Shown here piece after piece: positions 19,068-27,662 of a stretch of DNA of 64,000 bases. A model generated the notes under the pieces. The model did not search any database and was not told the DNA's origin. It saw only the letters and a list, made by a program, of their open reading frames with translations. Position 1 is the first letter of the stretch; every line of letters starts with the position of its first letter. Origin of the DNA: Caloramator australicus RC3 (lineage in GTDB: Bacteria > Bacillota > Clostridia > Clostridiales > Caloramatoraceae); contig NZ_CAKP01000065.1 of NCBI RefSeq assembly GCF_000297115.1, forward strand, positions 1 to 64,000, written 5' to 3'. A program made the translations under genes and the position numbers.

Positions 19068-21095
19068 GTGATGGAGTATGTGCCCGAAAGATGTAAATTA
19101 TTGATACGGCAGTTATTAGAAAATGAAATTGTTACTATTAAGGAACTTAAGAGTTTGCTTAATGTTTCAGAAAGGACTATTTCTTCAGATCTTGATTCTG
19201 TTGAAGAATTAGTAAAAATTTTTGGCGCCACTTTAAAGAGAAAACCAAATGTAGGTATTTGGATAGAAGCAAATAAGGAATCTAGAGAAAAACTATATAA
19301 TATTTCAAAGGGAAGTTATTACTACACTCCAATCTCATCGGAAGAGAGAAAAAATTATATTATTTTAAAACTATTAGAATCTGATACTTACATAACAATA
19401 CAGGATATATCTGATGAATTATATGTAAGTAGAAGTACTACAGAGAAAGATTTAAAAACAGTTGAAAAATGGTTGGAATTTAAAAACTTAAAAATTATTA
19501 AAAGACCCAATAAAGGAATAAAAATTGATGGCTCAGAAATTGAAATAAGGTTGGCATTTTTTGAAATTCTTTCTGAAATAATTAATGTTGAAAATTTTAT
19601 TGCATTATTAGAAAAATTCAGTAACGAGAGAAATTTAGAGAATATTCTAAGAATTATAGAAAGCAGCTATCCGAAATTATTTAAAGATATTAATATTTTT
19701 GCAATAGCTAAATTTATTGAACAACTTGAAGAAAAACTAGGTTATAGATTTACAGATAATTCTTCGATTGAATTAATGATATATATTTCAATTTCTTTAA
19801 AAAGATTAAAAATAAACAAGCAGATAGTTTTAAATGAAAATATCAAAAAAAGTATCATAAAAAATAAAACATATGAAGCAGTCAAAACTGTTTATTCGAT
19901 TTTTGAAAACGAATTAAAAGTAAAATTAACTGATGACGAATTATGCTATATAGCAGTTCATGTATTAGGTTCTAAAATTCAAAAAAATTTTAATTTAGAA
20001 ACAAATATTTTTACTAGCGATGAAACCATGGAGGAACATTACAACTTATGTACAGAGATGGTTAAAAGAGTTGACAAAGTTCTTAATACAAGAATACACA
20101 ATGACAAACAGCTTTTGAAGGGATTATATTTACATATAAAAGTAGCTGTTAATAGAATATTTCATAAATTACCAATAAAAAATCCATTTTTAATTGAAAT
20201 AAAAAAATTTTATCCCCTTGCATTTGAAGCAGCCGTTATAGCATGTGATGTTATTAAAGAAAAATGGGGGATTGAGGTTGATGAGGACGAAATTGCCTTT
20301 GTTGCATTACACTTTGGTGCCGCATTTGAAAGAAATAAATATGAAAAAGAAAATAATTTTAAAGCTTTAATCGTTTGCAATGTTGGTATTGGCAGTTCTC
20401 AATTTTTAGCTGCAAAACTTAAAAGAATTTTTAAAGAGATTGAGATTGTTGAAATTATATCAGTTGCTGAAATTAAAAAGTTTATTAATGATCCTGAATT
20501 AGATTTAATAATTACTACTATTCCATTACCAGAATATGAAATAAAAATGATAAAAGTTGATCCATTTTTACCACCAAGAGATATCGAAAAAATAGCTAAA
20601 TTTATTGAAAAAAAGAAATACAACAAAAGTGCAATGAAAAGAAAAAATATTCTCTCATCATTAATAAAAAAGGAATTAATTTTTTGGATTAAAGGAGTAA
20701 GCAGAAAAAACGAAATTATAAAAATATTATCTGACGAATTAACAAAAAAAGAATATGTAAAAAATACTTTTTATCAATCTGTTTTAGAAAGGGAAAAAAT
20801 AGCTTCTACAGCGATTGAACAATTTGCGATACCACATGCTTTACCTGGACATGTTGTAAAATCGGCGATCTCGATTGGGGTTCTAGAAAAACCTATAGAT
20901 TGGGACGGGAAAAAAGTAAATGTAGTTTTTCTGCTAGCATTTGGCGAAGATTTAAAGGGTCAATTGCAATTTGTATTTGACGAATTAAACAAAGTAATTG
21001 AAAAAGATATGATAGAAAAAATGAGAGATACACATAGCATTGATGATATTTATGAACTCTTTATTGGAAAGGAGAAAGACGAATGGAGTTATTAG
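19068..21095 (+). CDS. PRD-containing PTS-responsive transcriptional regulator (MtlR/BglG type)
   Basis: 675 residues with the domain order of MtlR/LicR-type activators. Two N-terminal helix-turn-helices come first (IKELKSLLNVSERTISSDLDSVEEL and IQDISDELYVSRSTTEKDLKTVE). PRD1 carries IAVHVLGSK and PRD2 carries FVALHFGAAFER. A IIB-like domain has ALIVCNVGIGSS with a Cys, and a C-terminal IIA-like domain has FAIPHALPGH with a His. PTS phosphorylation of these His and Cys residues would set its activity. A GTG at 19068 or ATG at 19071 follows GAGGGGG. It overlaps the IIA gene by 13 bases. Confidence 0.9.
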   Translation: MMEYVPERCKLLIRQLLENEIVTIKELKSLLNVSERTISSDLDSVEELVKIFGATLKRKPNVGIWIEANKESREKLYNISKGSYYYTPISSEERKNYIILKLLESDTYITIQDISDELYVSRSTTEKDLKTVEKWLEFKNLKIIKRPNKGIKIDGSEIEIRLAFFEILSEIINVENFIALLEKFSNERNLENILRIIESSYPKLFKDINIFAIAKFIEQLEEKLGYRFTDNSSIELMIYISISLKRLKINKQIVLNENIKKSIIKNKTYEAVKTVYSIFENELKVKLTDDELCYIAVHVLGSKIQKNFNLETNIFTSDETMEEHYNLCTEMVKRVDKVLNTRIHNDKQLLKGLYLHIKVAVNRIFHKLPIKNPFLIEIKKFYPLAFEAAVIACDVIKEKWGIEVDEDEIAFVALHFGAAFERNKYEKENNFKALIVCNVGIGSSQFLAAKLKRIFKEIEIVEIISVAEIKKFINDPELDLIITTIPLPEYEIKMIKVDPFLPPRDIEKIAKFIEKKKYNKSAMKRKNILSSLIKKELIFWIKGVSRKNEIIKILSDELTKKEYVKNTFYQSVLEREKIASTAIEQFAIPHALPGHVVKSAISIGVLEKPIDWDGKKVNVVFLLAFGEDLKGQLQFVFDELNKVIEKDMIEKMRDTHSIDDIYELFIGKEKDEWSY

Positions 21096-21547
21096 ATTTA
21101 ATAAACGAGAATTTGATAGTTACAGGACTTGAAGCATCCAATAAAGAAGAAACCATTAAAAAATTAATAGACATGTTAGAGAAGGAGGAAAGGTTAATTT
21201 CTAGAGAAAAATTTTTTGAAGATGTTTTATTTAGGGAGCAATTATGCTCCACATATGTTGGACAAGGGGTAGCTATTCCTCATGGGAAAACTGATGCGGT
21301 AAAAAAAACAAGCGTAGCCATTGGAAAATTAGCAAAGCCAATTGAATGGGATGAAAAAGAAAATAATTACGTTAATATAGTTTTTCTACTTGCCGTTCAA
21401 GATAAAGATGCAGATAACCAACACCTTAGAATATTGGCTAATATTGCTACTAAATTGATGGAGAAGGATTTTATTGATAATTTAACTTCTATTAATGATA
21501 AGGATGGAATATTGGCATTATTTCGAGAGGATACAAAAGAATTATAA
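21083..21547 (+). CDS. PTS fructose/mannitol-family EIIA component
   Basis: 154 residues of the EIIA-Fru family. It accepts phosphate from HPr on H67 (GVAIPHGKTDAV) and passes it to EIIB. The family neighbours are the IIB and IIC genes immediately downstream. GGAAAGGAG lies before the ATG, inside the end of the regulator gene. The separate IIA, IIB and IIC polypeptides contrast with the fused MngA of E. coli. Confidence 0.92.
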   Translation: MELLDLINENLIVTGLEASNKEETIKKLIDMLEKEERLISREKFFEDVLFREQLCSTYVGQGVAIPHGKTDAVKKTSVAIGKLAKPIEWDEKENNYVNIVFLLAVQDKDADNQHLRILANIATKLMEKDFIDNLTSINDKDGILALFREDTKEL

Positions 21548-21617
21548 ATTGCAATGTAATATTAATTTAAAAAATTAATACAAATTAATTCTTTTTATTA
21601 TGGATAGGGGGGATAAA

Positions 21618-21926
21618 ATGAAAATTTTAGCGATAACTGCTTGTCCATCAGGAGTAGCTCATACTTATATGGCTGCCAATGCTTTAAAAAAAGCTGCCCA
21701 GGAACTAGGACATGAAATAAAAGTAGAAACACAGGGTGCCTTTGGAATTGAAAACGAACTTAAGGCTAATGAAATTAAAGAAGCAGCAGTAATTATATTT
21801 GCTGTCGATACAAAAGTTACTAAGGAAGAAAGATTTGCTGGAAAGATAATTCATAGAGTTACTGTATCAGAACCTATAACTAATGCTAAAAAAGTAATTT
21901 CTGACGCCATATCTAAAGTTGTATGA
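21618..21926 (+). CDS. PTS fructose-family EIIB component
   Basis: About 102 residues. The phospho-Cys is C9 in ITACPSGVAHTYMAA, the EIIB-Fru signature. EIIB phosphorylates the sugar bound to EIIC. The start at 21618 has GGGGGG upstream; an in-frame ATG 18 bases earlier does not. A 246-base structured gap separates it from the IIC gene. Confidence 0.92.
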   Translation: MKILAITACPSGVAHTYMAANALKKAAQELGHEIKVETQGAFGIENELKANEIKEAAVIIFAVDTKVTKEERFAGKIIHRVTVSEPITNAKKVISDAISKVV

Positions 21927-22027
21927 GAAAACAGGAATATTTAAAACCTAATATAGAAATACAATAAACTTAGAAAATTTGTAGTAAAGTTAATTTGAGT
22001 TATTATACCAATTTTAACCAACTAAGG

Positions 22028-22099
22028 ACTTTATATTTAATGATGATAACTTGCCTTCTCTGAGTTTCTGATTTAATAAGGCGAGTTATAATATAAAGT
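22028..22099 (+). ncRNA. Long two-tier RNA hairpin between IIB and IIC genes
   Basis: The outer arms are ACTTTATATT (22028-22037) and AATATAAAGT (22090-22099), perfectly complementary. The inner arms are AACTTGCC (22048-22055) and GGCGAGTT (22080-22087), with one G-U pair. There is no T run, so it is not a standard terminator. It may be an RNA processing or stability element in the operon mRNA, or an unrecognised regulatory RNA. Confidence 0.45.
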
Positions 22100-22119
22100 T
22101 TTAAATCCAAAGGGTTAGA

Positions 22120-22144
22120 GTCAAAAGCACCAAAAACTTTTGAC
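22120..22144 (+). promoter_or_regulatory. Second hairpin just before the IIC gene
   Basis: GTCAAAAG and CTTTTGAC are separated by nine bases, ending about 28 bases before the IIC start codon. It could modulate IIC translation or stabilise a processed mRNA 5' end. Confidence 0.4.
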
Positions 22145-22172
22145 AGCACCTAATAATTAAGGGGGGTAAAGG

Positions 22173-23198
22173 ATGAAGGAAACATTTGAAAAGGCTAGAG
22201 TGCATCTTATGACAGGAGTATCCTATATGATTCCATTTGTTGTAGCAGGAGGTATTTTGCTTACAATTGGCCTATTGATAGGAGGCGGAAAGGTTAATCC
22301 GGGTTTATCACAGACGCTGGTCAACATTGGTGTATATTCATTTAAGATGATGGTACCTATAATGGCTGGATATATGGCTTTTTCAATTGCTGATAGGCCT
22401 GGGATTGCACCTGGAGTTGTAGGTGGGGTTGTTGCAAATGAAATTGGAGCTGGTTTCTTAGGTGGTATTGTAGCAGGCTTTATAGCAGGTTGGGTGGTTA
22501 ACCAATTAAAGAAGATACCTATGCATCCTTATGTTGCAGCCTTAAAACCGATTATAATTATTCCTATATTCGGAGTAGGCATTGTAGCGGGATTAATGTT
22601 AATCATTGGACAACCGATAAGCGCGTTTTCAAAGGAGCTAGAAACTTGGCTAAAATCGATGAGTGGAGCTAACTTAGCTTTATTAGGATTTATTATTGGA
22701 GCAATGATGGCTGTTGATATGGGTGGACCAATAAATAAAATTGCTTTTGCATTTTCAGTTGGGATGTTAAATCAGGGAGTTTATGCACCAATGGCCGCAT
22801 GCTGGATTGGTATAATGACACCACCAATTGGTTTAGCATTAGCAACAAAATTGGCACCAAACAAATTTACTGAAGAGGAAAAGAAGAGTGCAATACCAGC
22901 ATTGATAATGGGAGCTATAGGAATTACAGAAGGCGCTATTCCATATGCTGTAGCTGATCCATTAAGAGTAATACCTTCAATAATTGTAGGCTCAGCAGTC
23001 GGTGGAGCTCTTGCGTTAATTTTAGGGGCACAAGCACCTGTTCCAAGTGGTGGAGTTTTAGTAATTCCATTCTTTATAAAACCATTTATGTTTGTAATAG
23101 CTTTCTTAGTTGCAATTGCAGTCACAGGGTTTATGGCAGCTTATCTGAAAAAACAAATCAATGAAAACGTAACAGCAGAAAAGGGATTAAACTATTAA
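22173..23198 (+). CDS. PTS fructose-family EIIC membrane component
   Basis: 341 residues with about eight to nine hydrophobic helices. This is the sugar-translocating unit. SYMIPFVVAGGILLTIGLL near the N-terminus is typical of EIIC-Fru, as are GPINKIAFAFSVGML and GAIGITEGAIPYAVADPLRVIP with the conserved GITEGAIPF-like substrate loop. GGGGGG precedes the ATG. The coupling to a GH38 mannosidase suggests an alpha-mannosyl substrate such as 2-O-mannosylglycerate, but specificity cannot be read from the sequence. Confidence 0.92.
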   Translation: MKETFEKARVHLMTGVSYMIPFVVAGGILLTIGLLIGGGKVNPGLSQTLVNIGVYSFKMMVPIMAGYMAFSIADRPGIAPGVVGGVVANEIGAGFLGGIVAGFIAGWVVNQLKKIPMHPYVAALKPIIIIPIFGVGIVAGLMLIIGQPISAFSKELETWLKSMSGANLALLGFIIGAMMAVDMGGPINKIAFAFSVGMLNQGVYAPMAACWIGIMTPPIGLALATKLAPNKFTEEEKKSAIPALIMGAIGITEGAIPYAVADPLRVIPSIIVGSAVGGALALILGAQAPVPSGGVLVIPFFIKPFMFVIAFLVAIAVTGFMAAYLKKQINENVTAEKGLNY

Positions 23199-23207
23199 TT
23201 TGCTATG

Positions 23208-23244
23208 AATAACAGTGGTAAAGGTCAACTTTACCACTGTTATT
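23208..23244 (+). terminator. Strong intra-operon hairpin between IIC and mannosidase genes
   Basis: A perfect 16-bp stem (23208-23223 with 23229-23244) and five-base loop are followed by a weak T-rich tail. It may attenuate transcription into the mannosidase gene or protect the upstream mRNA 3' end. Confidence 0.6.
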
Positions 23245-23280
23245 TATAAGGATATATCTGCAATCTAAGGAGTGATTATT

Positions 23281-25944
23281 TTGATCTTGCATGTAGTTGC
23301 ACATACACACTGGGATAGGGAATGGCATAAAACATTTCAGGAGTATAGAGTTAAATTAATTAGATTTTTTGATGATTTGATAGAATTATTATATAATGAT
23401 GAAAATTTTACTTCATTTATGCTAGATGGTCAAACAATAATATTGGAAGATTATTTAGAAATAAAGCCATATATGAAGGAAAAAATAAAAGATTTGATTA
23501 AAAAAGGGAAATTGGTTATTGGACCGTGGTATGTTCAACCTGATGAATTTATTCCTAGTGGAGAATCTCTAATAAGAAACCTTATTCTTGGAGAAAAAAT
23601 AGGGAGTGAATTTGGAAAAGTAATGAATGTTGGCTATTTGCCGGATTCTTTTGGACAAGCAGCACAAATACCACAAATTCTCAAAGGATTTGAAATTGAT
23701 TATGCTGTGTTTTGGAGAGGATTAACGGAATATGACATATATAAAACTGAATTTTTGTGGCAAGCACCTGATAAAAGTAAAATTTTTGCAGTTCATCTAC
23801 CTTTAGGTTATGGAAATGCAAGAAATTTATCTAACAATTTAATTGAAAGCATCAAAATTATAGACGAAAATATTGATAAATTAAAGGATAGAGCCACAAC
23901 ATCTAATTTGTTATTAATGTCTGGATTTGATCAAAGCATGGCCAATCACGATCTAACTTTAATAATTGAAGAGTTAAACAAATATTATAAAGGTATTACA
24001 ATTAAACTTAGCAGCTTAATTGAGTATATAGAATGTGTTAGAAAAGAAATTTCAAAAATAGAAACCCTTGAAGGAGAATTTAGAAAAGGCAAAAATATGA
24101 GGGTTCATGTGAGTATAGATGCGACAAGAATGGATATTAAAAAAGATAATTTTACGTCTCAAATATTGTATGAAAAGTATTTGGAAAGAATTTGTTCTTT
24201 AACTTACACTTTAAATAATGAATATGAAAAAGATCTTATACAAAAAGGATGGAAATATATAATACAAAATCATGCCCATGATTCAATATGTTGTGTATGT
24301 ACAGATGATACGCACGAAGAAATGAAACTTCGTTATAAATATGCACAACAGATTGGTAATTGCATTATTAATGAAAATATAAATTTTATTGTAAAAAATA
24401 TAAGATTTAAAACAGAACTTGGTAAACCATTGTTGGTTTTAAATTCAACAACGAATAGTAGAAAAGATATTGTGAATGCAGTAATATATGTAGAAAACGA
24501 AAATTTTGTATTGCTTGATCAATATGGTAAATTTGTGCCATATCAAATAGAAGAAATAAAAGAAATAAATATGGCGGATAAAATTATAGAAATCGGATAC
24601 AAAAATCCTGATAAATATTATAAAGAAGTAAAAATAGCATTTATAGCTGAATTAGATGGATTTGGCTTTAAGACTTACTATATAAAGGAATATAGAAGTC
24701 ATTTTGAAAGCAAAAATTTGATTGGTAGTAAAAATGTTTTAGAAAACGAATTTTTGAAAATTACAGTTAAAGCAAATGGTTCTTTAGAAGTTAAAGATAA
24801 AAGAACAAACAAAATTTATGATAATTTAAATGTTTTTGAAGAAAGCGGCAATGCAGGCGATGAATACGATTATTCGCCTCCAAAAGAAGATTTAGTTATT
24901 ACAACTTATAATTCTAATCCTAAAATTGATTTAATTGAAAATGGACCTATAAAAGCCACTATTAGAATAAAACACATATTGAATTTGCCAATAGATACAG
25001 ATGCTAAATGTAGGTCTAAAGAAGAGGCGGATAGTATAATAGAAAACCATGTTACTTTATATAGGGATTTGGATAGGATTGAATTTAAAACTATTATTGA
25101 TAATAAAGTAAAAAATCACAGAATAAGGGCACTGTTTGAAAGCAATGTTAATGCTGAAAAACATATTGCACAACAACACTTTGGAGTTATTGAAAGAAAA
25201 AATTATTTAAAAGAAGTAGAAATATGGGATAAGGAAAAATGGGAAGAAAAATATTATCCTATATATCCCCAACAATATTTTATAGATGTTTCCGATGATT
25301 TTTGTGGTTTAGCAATTTTAAATAAAGGATTACCTCAATATGAAATATTAAATAATAATAAACCAGTAATTGCACTTACATTATTATACGGAACTGACTA
25401 TATGGGCAAATCAGATTTAATTTACAGGCCAGGCAGAAGATCAGGATTGCATATAAAAACAAATGATTCGTTGCTTTTGGGTACTTTTGAAACCGAATAT
25501 GCAATTATACCTCATGGTGGAGATTATATTACAGGAGTAGTTGCCCTAAAAGCAGAAAACTACGTTACTCCATTTAAAGCTTTTTGCTTTGAAAACATTA
25601 ATAATAATGGGTTTATAGAAGATGAATTTTATCTTTTTAAGACGAAAGATAATTTTGTAATTACAAGTGCTATTAAAGTAAGCGAAGATGGAGAAGGAGT
25701 AATATGGAGATTATATAATTCTACGAATAAAAGAATAGAAAACGTTAATTTGCATTTTAACAATTTGTTTTACAATATAGTCCAAGTCGTCAATTTAAGG
25801 GAACATGAAATTTTTGATAACAGGGTTAAGATAGAAGGCAGTAAAATTAACATAGATTATCTGAACAGCAACGAAATTGTGACGTTAAAATTTATTATAA
25901 ACAAGAATAACAAACAAATTTTGGAGGAGAAAACAAATGTGTGA
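23281..25944 (+). CDS. mngB: GH38 alpha-mannosidase, MngB-like
   Basis: 887 residues, close to E. coli MngB (877), which hydrolyses 2-O-(6-phospho-mannosyl)-glycerate to mannose-6-P and glycerate. The zinc site motif HTHWDREW lies at residues 8-15. The nucleophile is D122 in YLPDSFGQAAQIPQI, and NHAHDSICC is the third GH38 signature. A beta-rich C-terminal half follows (GNAGDEYDYSPP). The start is a TTG at 23281, eight bases after AAGGAG; an earlier GTG at 23272 overlaps that site. PTS neighbours make a phosphorylated substrate likely. Confidence 0.85.
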   Translation: MILHVVAHTHWDREWHKTFQEYRVKLIRFFDDLIELLYNDENFTSFMLDGQTIILEDYLEIKPYMKEKIKDLIKKGKLVIGPWYVQPDEFIPSGESLIRNLILGEKIGSEFGKVMNVGYLPDSFGQAAQIPQILKGFEIDYAVFWRGLTEYDIYKTEFLWQAPDKSKIFAVHLPLGYGNARNLSNNLIESIKIIDENIDKLKDRATTSNLLLMSGFDQSMANHDLTLIIEELNKYYKGITIKLSSLIEYIECVRKEISKIETLEGEFRKGKNMRVHVSIDATRMDIKKDNFTSQILYEKYLERICSLTYTLNNEYEKDLIQKGWKYIIQNHAHDSICCVCTDDTHEEMKLRYKYAQQIGNCIINENINFIVKNIRFKTELGKPLLVLNSTTNSRKDIVNAVIYVENENFVLLDQYGKFVPYQIEEIKEINMADKIIEIGYKNPDKYYKEVKIAFIAELDGFGFKTYYIKEYRSHFESKNLIGSKNVLENEFLKITVKANGSLEVKDKRTNKIYDNLNVFEESGNAGDEYDYSPPKEDLVITTYNSNPKIDLIENGPIKATIRIKHILNLPIDTDAKCRSKEEADSIIENHVTLYRDLDRIEFKTIIDNKVKNHRIRALFESNVNAEKHIAQQHFGVIERKNYLKEVEIWDKEKWEEKYYPIYPQQYFIDVSDDFCGLAILNKGLPQYEILNNNKPVIALTLLYGTDYMGKSDLIYRPGRRSGLHIKTNDSLLLGTFETEYAIIPHGGDYITGVVALKAENYVTPFKAFCFENINNNGFIEDEFYLFKTKDNFVITSAIKVSEDGEGVIWRLYNSTNKRIENVNLHFNNLFYNIVQVVNLREHEIFDNRVKIEGSKINIDYLNSNEIVTLKFIINKNNKQILEEKTNV

Positions 25945-27352
25945 TAGTTTTGTTGTATTACCTGAATTTACTGAATACGATAGTATGATTTTGGCTAAAA
26001 ATAGCGATAGACCAGAGTTTGATTGTCAACCATTAGTTTATAATTCACGACGAAAAAACAGTAAAGGAGAGACACTTAAGCTTGCTTACGTTGAAATACC
26101 TGAAGCGGATATAACTTATGCAACAATAGGCTCATCGCCTTATTGGTGCTGGGGTTATGAAAAAGGCTTTAATGAATTTGGCGTTGCCATAGCAAATGAA
26201 GCTATATTTACTAAAGATTTAAAGATAAATATTAAAAAAGCAAAAAAAGGAATGCACATAGAAAAAGGCATCATTGGAATGGAATTAATAAGATTAGGAT
26301 TAGAAAGGGGACAGACTGCTAAAGAAGCATTAGAAATAATGACCTATTTAGTAGAAAAATATGGGCAATGGGGATCAGGAATACCAACGGTAGATCATAT
26401 TGAAAACCCATATAATAATTCATATATTGTTTGTGATGGAAATGAGGCATGGATACTTGAAACCATAGGCAAAAATTGGGCAGCAAAAAAAGTTACGGAT
26501 AGATTTTATGCAATATCTAATGAAATGAGTATTAGAACTAACTGGGATATTTCAAGTGAAAACATTATAAATGATGCAATTAATAATGGTTGGTGGGAAG
26601 AAGAAAATGGTGCATTTGACCTTGCCTTTGTATATACAGATTTTGAAAAACCATTGCAAGTATCCCATCTTAGAGTGCAAAGAATGAACTATTTGTTAAA
26701 AGAAGGAGTTAAAGAATTTGGAAAAATAAATTTAAAATGGATTAAAAAAATATTAAGAGACCATTATGAGGACACATTTCTTGAGGGACCCAAATTTAAC
26801 GCGGCTCTCCCAGATTTTCTTAGTATTTGTATGCATTCTTCTCCTGCTAATTTTACTTGGGGAAATACTGCCTCATCTGCGATTTTTATTATTCCAAAAA
26901 ACGAAAAACATTTACCCATCCTATGGTGGACACCACTAACTCCATGTACTGGATTATATATACCTATCTTTATAGATGGAGATGCAATTCCTGAAATTTT
27001 ATCTAAGGCTGGGACATTTGGTAAAGCTAACATTGATCCTTCAAAGGTTCAAAAAGATGAGTATTTACATAATTCGTATTGGTGGATTTTTAAGGAATTG
27101 CTTGATATTATTAAAGGCGATGAATTCGGAAGTAGGTTTAATATAAGGCAAAAAATAGTGAGAGAAGTATTTGACAATCTAGAAAACCGATGGGAAATTG
27201 AATTAAGAAAAATTGAAAAAGAAGCAATTGAACTAAAGTTTAATGGCCAAAAAGAAAAAGCATCTAAAATTCTTGCTGATTTTACTAAAACATGTGTTGA
27301 AGAAGCAATTCAAACAGTTAATAAAGTGAAAAAATTAATACTGGAAGTTTAA
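25937..27352 (+). CDS. C69/secernin-like Ntn-hydrolase
   Basis: 471 residues resembling the peptidase C69/secernin branch of N-terminal nucleophile amidohydrolases. Cys2, directly after Met (MCDSFVVLPE), is in position to be the exposed nucleophile. AKNSDRPEFDCQPLVY and WCWGYEKGFNEFGVAIANEAIF are conserved family stretches. WILETIGKNWAAKKV and the YAISNEM segment follow. No signal peptide is seen. It overlaps the mannosidase gene by eight bases, so it belongs to the island operon. The substrate is unknown; an amide-bond substrate is expected from the family. Confidence 0.75.
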   Translation: MCDSFVVLPEFTEYDSMILAKNSDRPEFDCQPLVYNSRRKNSKGETLKLAYVEIPEADITYATIGSSPYWCWGYEKGFNEFGVAIANEAIFTKDLKINIKKAKKGMHIEKGIIGMELIRLGLERGQTAKEALEIMTYLVEKYGQWGSGIPTVDHIENPYNNSYIVCDGNEAWILETIGKNWAAKKVTDRFYAISNEMSIRTNWDISSENIINDAINNGWWEEENGAFDLAFVYTDFEKPLQVSHLRVQRMNYLLKEGVKEFGKINLKWIKKILRDHYEDTFLEGPKFNAALPDFLSICMHSSPANFTWGNTASSAIFIIPKNEKHLPILWWTPLTPCTGLYIPIFIDGDAIPEILSKAGTFGKANIDPSKVQKDEYLHNSYWWIFKELLDIIKGDEFGSRFNIRQKIVREVFDNLENRWEIELRKIEKEAIELKFNGQKEKASKILADFTKTCVEEAIQTVNKVKKLILEV

Positions 27353-27392
27353 CGCTAATAAGAAAATTGAATTATTGTAGAGGTGGTAAAAA

Positions 27393-27653
27393 ATGAAGAA
27401 AATAACTGTAAAAGTTAATAATCCTACAGGATTACATGCAAGGCCTGCAAGTTTATTAGTAAAAGAAGCAAGTAAATTCAAATCAAGCATTTTTTTGACA
27501 AAAAATAATAAAGATTTTAATGCTAAAAGCATTATAAATGTCATGGCGATGGGAGCAGTAAATGGTGATGAAATAATTTTAAAGGTAGAAGGAGAAGATG
27601 AAGATATAGCCTTGATCTCTATTAAAAATTTTATTGAGGGTTTCGAGGAATGA
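27393..27653 (+). CDS. ptsH: Phosphocarrier protein HPr
   Basis: 86 residues. H15 in GLHARPAS accepts phosphate from EI. S46 in NAKSIINVM is the HPr-kinase site, so this copy could join catabolite repression signalling. GAGGTGG lies before the ATG. It is encoded with its own EI inside the island; whether it is the only HPr of the cell is unknown. Confidence 0.95.
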   Translation: MKKITVKVNNPTGLHARPASLLVKEASKFKSSIFLTKNNKDFNAKSIINVMAMGAVNGDEIILKVEGEDEDIALISIKNFIEGFEE

Positions 27654-27662
27654 GGTGATTTA

